A stretch of DNA of 64,000 nucleotides, taken from positions 7,549,501-7,613,500 of the forward strand of contig CANTUV010000053.1 of assembly GCA_947685225.1 (NCBI GenBank), read 5' to 3'. The notes under the pieces were generated by a model, which saw nothing but the letters and a program-made list of their open reading frames with translations, did not search any database and had not been told where the DNA came from. Positions 58,041 through 64,000 of the stretch are shown here, in pieces. The stretch comes from Garcia nutans. Taxonomy: Eukaryota > Streptophyta > Magnoliopsida > Malpighiales > Euphorbiaceae. The first letter of the stretch is position 1. Each line of letters begins with the position of its first letter. The position numbers and the translations under genes were made by a program.

Positions 58041-58290
58041 GTAACAGTCTTGCCGGGTTGAGGATCTCTTCAATTTGAGTGAGTTGAGGTCCAAGAGACT
58101 AGGTCTGTTACACTATATGAATTATTGATATGAAATATATGAAAAGTAACAGTCTTGCCGGGTTGAGGATCTTCTCGATTTAGTCGGGTTGATGGTCCAA
58201 GAGACTGGGTCTGTTACTAGTAACAGTCTTGCCGGGTTGAGGATCTCCTCAAGTTATTGAGTTGATGGTCCAAGAGACTGGGTCTGTTAC
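58041..58290 (+). repeat. Three GTAACAG...CTGTTAC units in the J 5' LTR
   Basis: Units lie at 58041-58111, 58146-58217 and 58220-58290, each 71-72 bases. Each starts GTAACAGTCTTGCCGGGTTG and ends CCAAGAGACTGGGTCTGTTAC, with GAGGATCTCCTC-type near-palindromes inside. They correspond to the H units (44263-44505) in the opposite orientation. Confidence 0.85.
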
Positions 58291-58915
58291 ACTATCCATG
58301 GATAGAGATATGAGATATATTGCCTACGGGCTTGATCATTGTGATTATAGACCAAAGCAGTAACTCTGAACTTTGAATAACATATTAGTGTGTTGTTTGG
58401 GCCCGAGTCTGTCTTTGTTGAAATATGTGATATGCAAATGTTGAAAGATATGACTAAAGAGATCTATGGCTACCCTCATTGGAAATGTGATTCATGGTTG
58501 ATGAATTGTGAATAAAATGATGTTATGAAATATGACTTTGTAATATGTGTATTGATATATTGAAAGTGAATATGGCTTGAAGTGTTTTATTGAGATATGA
58601 GTTTATGAAAATGTTGTATGATGTGTAAAATGTATGTAAATGTGAGAATTGTTTCCATGAAAGTTTGGATATGCCAAAGAAGGGTGATTTGTTGAAAATG
58701 ATGTATATGTATATGTATATGAGATAGAAATGGTAAGTATTGTATTGTGAATGTTGTATATAGATATGTGTATAATTTCTGAGATTAGTGGGATTATATG
58801 AAGAATGTTTTGAGAAAGGAAAAACGGGATAAGCGAACTATAGAACATAATGTTAAGAACGTGAGGTATGATTATTTTGTAAAGTATATTTTAATGCTTA
58901 TTTGTCTTACTAAGC

Positions 58916-58955
58916 TTTCTAGCTTAGCGTGGTTTTGTAATCGCGCAGGTTTTTA
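58916..58955 (+). repeat. Conserved inverted repeat near the LTR end (J)
   Basis: 'agcttagcgtggttttg' is followed by 'taatcgcgcaggt'. In the solo LTR (15285-15322) it is GCTTAGCGCGAT...GATCGCGCAGGT with perfect GCGCGAT/ATCGCGC arms. H has the same element at 43757-43800 and G a changed one at 39545-39585. It lies about 280-375 bases before the LTR end in each case, perhaps in the R/U5 region. Confidence 0.6.
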
Positions 58956-59242
58956 TGCGGATGATCTAGAAGCTTAGTTGCTATGCCACGAGATGGGTAA
59001 GAGTGTCTCGAGACCAACTAGAAGGTGATGCATACATGTGTGATTTTTCATTATGCTTTATATTTTTATAAGAATAATGATTACTATAAATGTTTCTTAA
59101 ATGAACATAATATTGCTTGAACTTGGATAAAGACTTTTAAATAGAAATTAAAAGTGACACTCTTATACTTCATATACGTATTGTATGTATACCAAGTATA
59201 TGTATAGTGCTTATATGGAGTATGGGGGCGTTACAATTATTT

Positions 59243-59254
59243 TGGTATCAGAGC
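59243..59254 (+). promoter_or_regulatory. Primer binding site of element J (initiator tRNA-Met type)
   Basis: TGGTATCAGAGC lies seven bases after the LTR end GTTACA, the same spacing as in H. Confidence 0.88.
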
Positions 59255-62200
59255 TTAGGTTCGAGATTCTCGGCCTAAGTGAAATTTAAAAGAAAAATTT
59301 TTGAAGAGTTAATTAAGAATTGAAAAGAAGATTTTTGAAATGCAATTGGTAAGACATGCATATGCATTCACATCTAGGTTGGTCTCGAACGTGGCATTAT
59401 GTGAATTGTGATATATTTGAATTACATGAGATAAATGATAGTGTGTAAATAAGATTTCATATGAAAGCAAATTTTGAAATGTTGATAATAGAGAGGTGAT
59501 TGTGATATAAAGAAATGATATGGAAGGTATAAGTAAAAAGTTTGATAATTGATATCTGTTTGATATATAAAGAAATGGCTAGAAGAGTAAAGTTGGAAAT
59601 GAGTTGGAACCAAATTAAGATTAAAGTATTTAATTTTTCCTCTAATATTTGAATCATTTTCCATTAAACTTTATGTTTGGATTTCTATAAAGAGGAAATA
59701 TTGTCGGATGGGTAATGTGGAAAGATACATTATGTGAATGCAAAGAGTACAGTGAAATATTGAATGAGTTAATTGGTACAGATTTGGTGTGATAATGTAA
59801 GGTGTGGATATGTCAAGTTAAGGTTGGTTTAATAGGAAAAAGAGATGATGTTGGTTAAGTACGAAGTGATATGGGTGTTGTTTGTATTGTTATTTTCATG
59901 CAAACATGGTGATTTCAATGATAGAAATATGATATGTTTGAATATTGTGAAAGCTCATGTTAATGGTGGAGACATGAAATATTTAGATTTTCTTTAGAAT
60001 GAGCTTAATAATTGTGAAACATAAATGTTTTGATGTTGTTTTGTGGTGTATGCATATAAGATGTGTTAAAGTTAATATGAAGAGTATGAGATGAATAAAT
60101 TGAAGTTTAAGTAAATTAGTAAGTTGGAATTTATAGTTTTCATGGAATGTGGATGAAGATCAATGAAATATTGATAGTTTAATGTATTTATTACATGAGA
60201 TATATGAGATGTGATTGATAGTTTTGGTTTGAAATAAAAGAAAAGGAATGGAGCAAAAGAAAATGAATTACTTTAAGTAATTTGATGGAAAGGATGAAAA
60301 TGATTATGAAAGATGTGTTAAAGATATTTATAAACAAATGTAAGAGAGATATCACATTGGAAATGTGATTAAGCTTCTTGTGAAATAATATTATAAGTAG
60401 AGTATGTATATTTATTGAAGTTAATGAATAACTTAAGCTATGATAAACAAAAGAGAATGATAATAGTCAAAGAAAAGTGATAAATATTAATTTGTATAAA
60501 CTATATGTAAAGGGGAAATTTACTAAATTATATGATTATGTGTTTATATAAAGAGAATTTGTGAAATGAACTTTTCGATATGAATGTGACCTATGAAGGT
60601 GTATATAATATGTTTATTATTTTATACCATTACATGTTTAATGGTATTAGAAGTGAGAATGGATCTGGGTATTATTGAATAGTGAAATTGTTATAGCAAT
60701 AACTAAATGAGGCTATTATAAGATGTTTTGGAACTCCAAGTATTTGAGTGTGAAAATATTTTATGTATAAATGTATAATAAGAAATTGTAAGGAAGAAAT
60801 TATGTATTTGAAAATTTTAAAAGAGATGGATTGGAAATGGAGTAATGAATGATACTTGTGTAAGATTTGTATCTGATTAAAGGTTGGGAGTAGACAATGT
60901 TAAGGGTAATATTATTGAACATGAGTTGGGTTAATGATGATCAAATCACCAAAAACCAATTGTTTTGGAGATGGAATTAAAATGTGTTAATTCTTGGTGT
61001 AAGAAAAGCTTGGAGAATATATATAAGTTTTGTGATGCAATCTAGCATTATAATTGTAAAGGTTAGAAATCGAATAATAGAAGAACAATATTGATTTACA
61101 AACCTCAAGAGTGATTGATAATTATGTTATTAGAAACATGGTTAAAAGATATGATTGGTGAAGTTATATCTTATAATTTTGATGTTAAAAATTTAATTAT
61201 AATTATGAGAAGTAAAGTAAAGGAAGAGAATTGTGATAATGTTTTAAGTTATGAATTGTGAGATCGAACAATAATTATATAAATATCATGATAATAAGTG
61301 AAGTGAAGATATAATATAAGGAAAGAAATTGTAATTCTGATTGAAAGTTATACTGAATACATTTACAGTGTAAAGTGATTAAGTGAATGCACTTAAAGTT
61401 TATGGGAGTATGAATAATGTAAATTATTATGTATATATCAATAATGTTGAAAATGATATGATTGAATAATGAGATGTTCAATATAGTTGATGATATATGT
61501 GTGTATATTATTTTGATATGATAAGAAACCATGCTGGTTGACAATGATGTTAGAAATAAATTATAATTGAGGTATAGCGCCTAATTGTTTATGAAAAATG
61601 AATTGTGAAAAGATAAATGAACGGACTTATCTGCCTCCTGTGAAACCATGCGGACCCAATGTGTTGGGCAACCGAACTAGGATTACCGACTTGGTTGGGG
61701 GAAGAGTTGTTTATAAAGATATAGTTGTTGGTTAAATTGATAGATTTTGAATGAGTATGAGAAAAGATGCTATAATTATTGAAACAATGAAATTTATAGG
61801 TATAAGCATGATTCTTATTGATTGAATATATAAATTTGGCAAGATTACAATTTGAATATAAGTTTGACCTAATGAAATTAGATTATATTATATATATATA
61901 TATATTGTGAAATCTAATGATAAATTTCATTAAGTTAATTGTTGACTTGAAACAAATAAGATCGAAATGTTAGTATATTGTGATAAACAGATCTATTGGT
62001 CTAAAGTTTGCTATAGTTGCGAGTCAATGTTGAGATTTAATACGTACAGTTGTACTGGAAGTGTAAAATTTAATGGAAATGTGTATGATGTAATATTCTA
62101 GCTTATGAATAAACATAAATAAATTGAATTATATCATTTGTACATGATGAGAAGAAAGGAAATATTGTTTATCGATTAAGTAAGTTTAAAGGTATTGTAT

Positions 62201-62662
62201 TAATAATTATATTAAGTGTGAAGCAAGCTAAAGAAAGTAAGGATATTGTTTTTCATTGAGGTTTGGTAAATGTTTATTTTGAAAGTGATTGTAAGAATGG
62301 AATAAACAATGTTAAGATATTAATTAATGAATTTTGAGATTAAAGTTAAGAAAATATTTCTAAGGAGATAAAGTGATAATCTGACTCCAGTACAAGATAA
62401 AGTGTATTGGAGATGTTATGAGTTATCTAAATTGCTTCGTTGAGTAAGTAATAAGATGTAAAGATATATATAAATATACCTATACAATGATGAATTATGA
62501 ATTTTAGAGAAGAGGATTAGCTCTAAGGGGGAGAGTAGAAGATACGAGATTTGATAAAACTATATTGTAAGAAATGATTATCTTCATATGAAAATTACGA
62601 TAGTGAATTGTGCTAAATGGGTTGTTATATTATATTGGATAATTTCGAGGACGAAATTATTT
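59255..62662 (+). other. Element J internal region, non-coding
   Basis: About 3.4 kb of AT-rich sequence with no long reading frame or recognisable domain. It is collinear with the H interior read on the opposite strand. A more GC-rich patch ('ccatgcggacccaatgtg', near 61640-61695) is conspicuous; I found no obvious counterpart at the matching place of H (about 47750). Confidence 0.8.
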
Positions 62663-62676
62663 AAGGGGGAGAGAAT
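62663..62676 (+). promoter_or_regulatory. Polypurine tract of element J
   Basis: AAGGGGGAGAGAAT lies directly before the 3' LTR start. Just upstream is AATTTCGAGGACGAAATTAT, an inverted repeat identical to that of H. Confidence 0.88.
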
Positions 62677-62836
62677 TGTAATATCCTAAAGTATACCCTA
62701 AAAGTGTTGGGGTTACTATTGTAATTGGATTCAATGTGTGTATTGAAGGAAAGAGAAAAGAAGAAGAAAGTCAAAAGGAATTGTGTGTGGTGGAGATTTA
62801 ATGGTATTAATGTTATTATTATTATTATTATTATTA

Positions 62837-62874
<38 letters not shown>

Positions 62875-62943
62875 TATATGATAAGAATGAAAGAAAGAAC
62901 TAGATCTTTCTTTCTTCTTCTCCTTCGTCTTCTTTTCTTAGTG

Positions 62944-62974
<31 letters not shown>

Positions 62975-64000
62975 AGCTAGAGAGAGAAAGATGATTTTGC
63001 TTCAAATTACACCAAGGATTAAAGGAATTTAAGAGTATTGAAGATGGAGATGAAGATTTGGCAACATATTCAAGTAAGTAATCATCTCTTGAGTTGAATT
63101 TATTGATTATACTTATATCTATAAGTTTTTATTTCCTTAGTTGGATTTCTTTTGGATTTGGGTTATGTTTGGTTTGATTGGTGTGTAAGTGGATGATAAC
63201 AAGAGATTGAAGTATATAAATGTGTAAAATTAACATTTAAGTGATGATGAGTTGAGATAATTGTAAGGAAAATGATGAAATGTTGATTTGGGGTTTAGTT
63301 GGATGAATTTTCGATTGTTTGGTCTTTAAATTATTGTAGGACACGGCCAAGTCATGAGAGACACGGCCAAGTTGGGGCAAATTTGAGTGTGTTGAATGAA
63401 TTTTGGAGAGACACGGCCACTGACACGGCCGTGTCCCTTGCCCGTGTTCGCTACTGTCTGAATTGTGTTGAGAGACACGGCCGTATTCCTTGACCGTGTC
63501 CGGTACTGGATTGTTGTGTTGAAAGACACGGCCACTGGCTTGGCCGTGTCCATTGCCCGTGTTTGCTACTGCTTGAATTGGTGTTGAGTGACACGGCCAC
63601 GAACACGGCCGTGTCCCTTGGGCGTGTTGGCTACTGGATGTTTAAATTGAGAGACACGGCCACAGGCTTGGCCGTGTCCCTTGAGGGTGTTAGTTTTTGT
63701 GTTTGTTAATTGTTCTTCATACATTGTTGGATCTTCAATTGTCTTTTGTACTTACATACACTTGCAACAATAATGATCCAACCAAATGTATATAGAAGAT
63801 TCTACATTAATGTATAATGTAAATTGTTTTGTATATAACAATGATGGTATAGGCAATGTGGAAGATATAATGATCATGGAAAAAGGTTTGTGCAATGCCA
63901 TTGTTTATGTATTGTTGAGTGATAAATTGAATTGATCAATATGATTTGATGATAATGTTGATATTATATGAACTATGTTATGCTTTATGCATTGTCAATC
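62677..64000 (+). mobile_element. Element J: 3' LTR, first 1324 bp
   Basis: It matches 56382 onward and includes the segment missing from the 5' LTR ('aagaaagtcaaaagg' and neighbours), a longer ATT run (62810-62865), a longer GA run (62947-62973) and a hairpin array at 63338-63689. It runs off the window. A few point differences from the 5' LTR are visible in the array (for example 'ttgcccgtgtccgg' against 'ttgaccgtgtccgg'). Confidence 0.88.
63338..63689 (+). repeat. Hairpin array (J 3' LTR)
   Basis: This has the same seven-part array as 56984-57335, with single-base changes such as 'ccaagtcatgag' for 'ccaaatcatgag' and 'cactggcttgg' for 'cactgacttgg'. Confidence 0.85.

Larger units (their letters stand above)
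56382..59235 (+). mobile_element. Element J: 5' LTR (2854 bp)
   Basis: TGTAATATCC ... GGGGCGTTACA. In order: an ATT run and TA run (56487-56535), GA run (56605-56620), hairpin array (56984-57335), three GTAACAG units (58041-58290), and the AGCGTGG...AATCGCGCAGG inverted repeat (58920-58952). Relative to the 3' LTR about 32 bases are missing near 56468 between 'gaag' and 'ggag', and the ATT and GA runs are shorter. Confidence 0.88.
56382..64000 (+). mobile_element. Element J: non-autonomous Tekay-like LTR retrotransposon (right end outside the window)
   Basis: 5' LTR 56382-59235 (2854 bp), primer site 59243, non-coding interior to 62676, polypurine tract, 3' LTR from 62677. The left flank GTTTC (56377-56381) is the presumed duplication within I. 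It has the same design, ends and interior blocks as H, with an interior of 3441 against 3447 bases, but the LTR sequences differ, so it is a sister subfamily. Confidence 0.88.

Noticed and set aside
59243..59254. tRNA gene fragment
   Set aside because: The match covers only the primer site beside an LTR end; there is no cloverleaf around it.
62661..63005. ORFs rich in I/L or S/R (also at 56441-56626)
   Set aside because: They translate ATT, TA and GA simple repeats of the J LTR.

Overview
This is a piece of plant nuclear heterochromatin made almost entirely of LTR retrotransposons inserted into one another. I see no intact host gene, rRNA or tRNA gene. A flowering plant is indicated by the retroelement lineages (Ty3/gypsy Tat with a second RNase H, Tekay-type chromovirus, a copia-like solo LTR), by plant telomere-like AAACCCTAA motifs in the LTRs, by GT-AG introns in captured genes, and by two plant-specific families (plant mobile domain and a DUF7745-like family). 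The species cannot be named from the sequence.

Elements are lettered here. E (+) fills 1-2117 as the right-hand LTR of a Tat element and lies in the 5' leader of F (-), whose 5' LTR is 2276-4442. F lies at the end of the integrase of A (-, 4443-16045), a decayed Tat element whose 3' part is off the left edge; a Tekay-like solo LTR (13374-15666) sits in A's 5' LTR. A lies in D (+), seen at 16046-16329 and 36504-39147. B (-, 16330-36498, target duplication CTCTC) also lies in D and is the best preserved Tat element. It has gag-protease-RT-RNase H-second RNase H-integrase on the minus strand and, between pol and the 3' LTR, two intron-containing genes on the opposite strand: a plant mobile domain gene (19329-23462) and a DUF7745-like gene (23849-25044), each with its own TATA box. 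B also carries two solo LTRs, and its 3' end is chimeric, with a stray copy of its leader and gag.

D's 3' LTR (from 37805) is cut at 39147 by G (-), a Tekay chromovirus with a chromodomain-like pol C-terminus. G is split by H (43405-53023, target duplication GCTCA), a complete non-coding element with 3.09 kb LTRs and a 3.45 kb internal region. G's gag is cut at 55399 by the LTR of I (+), itself cut at 56381 by J (+), a sister of H that runs off the right edge.

No coding unit is intact. A, B and G all carry stops, frameshifts or catalytic substitutions. H and J have kept the cis-signals (LTR ends, tRNA-Met primer site, polypurine tract) without coding capacity, so they would need proteins from a Tekay relative such as an intact version of G. 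Most notable are the antisense two-gene cassette in B, the H/J non-autonomous family, and two modular hairpin-type repeats in the LTRs: GACACGGCC/GGCCGTGTC arrays found in two LTR families with different ends, and about 71-bp units bounded by GTAACAG/CTGTTAC.
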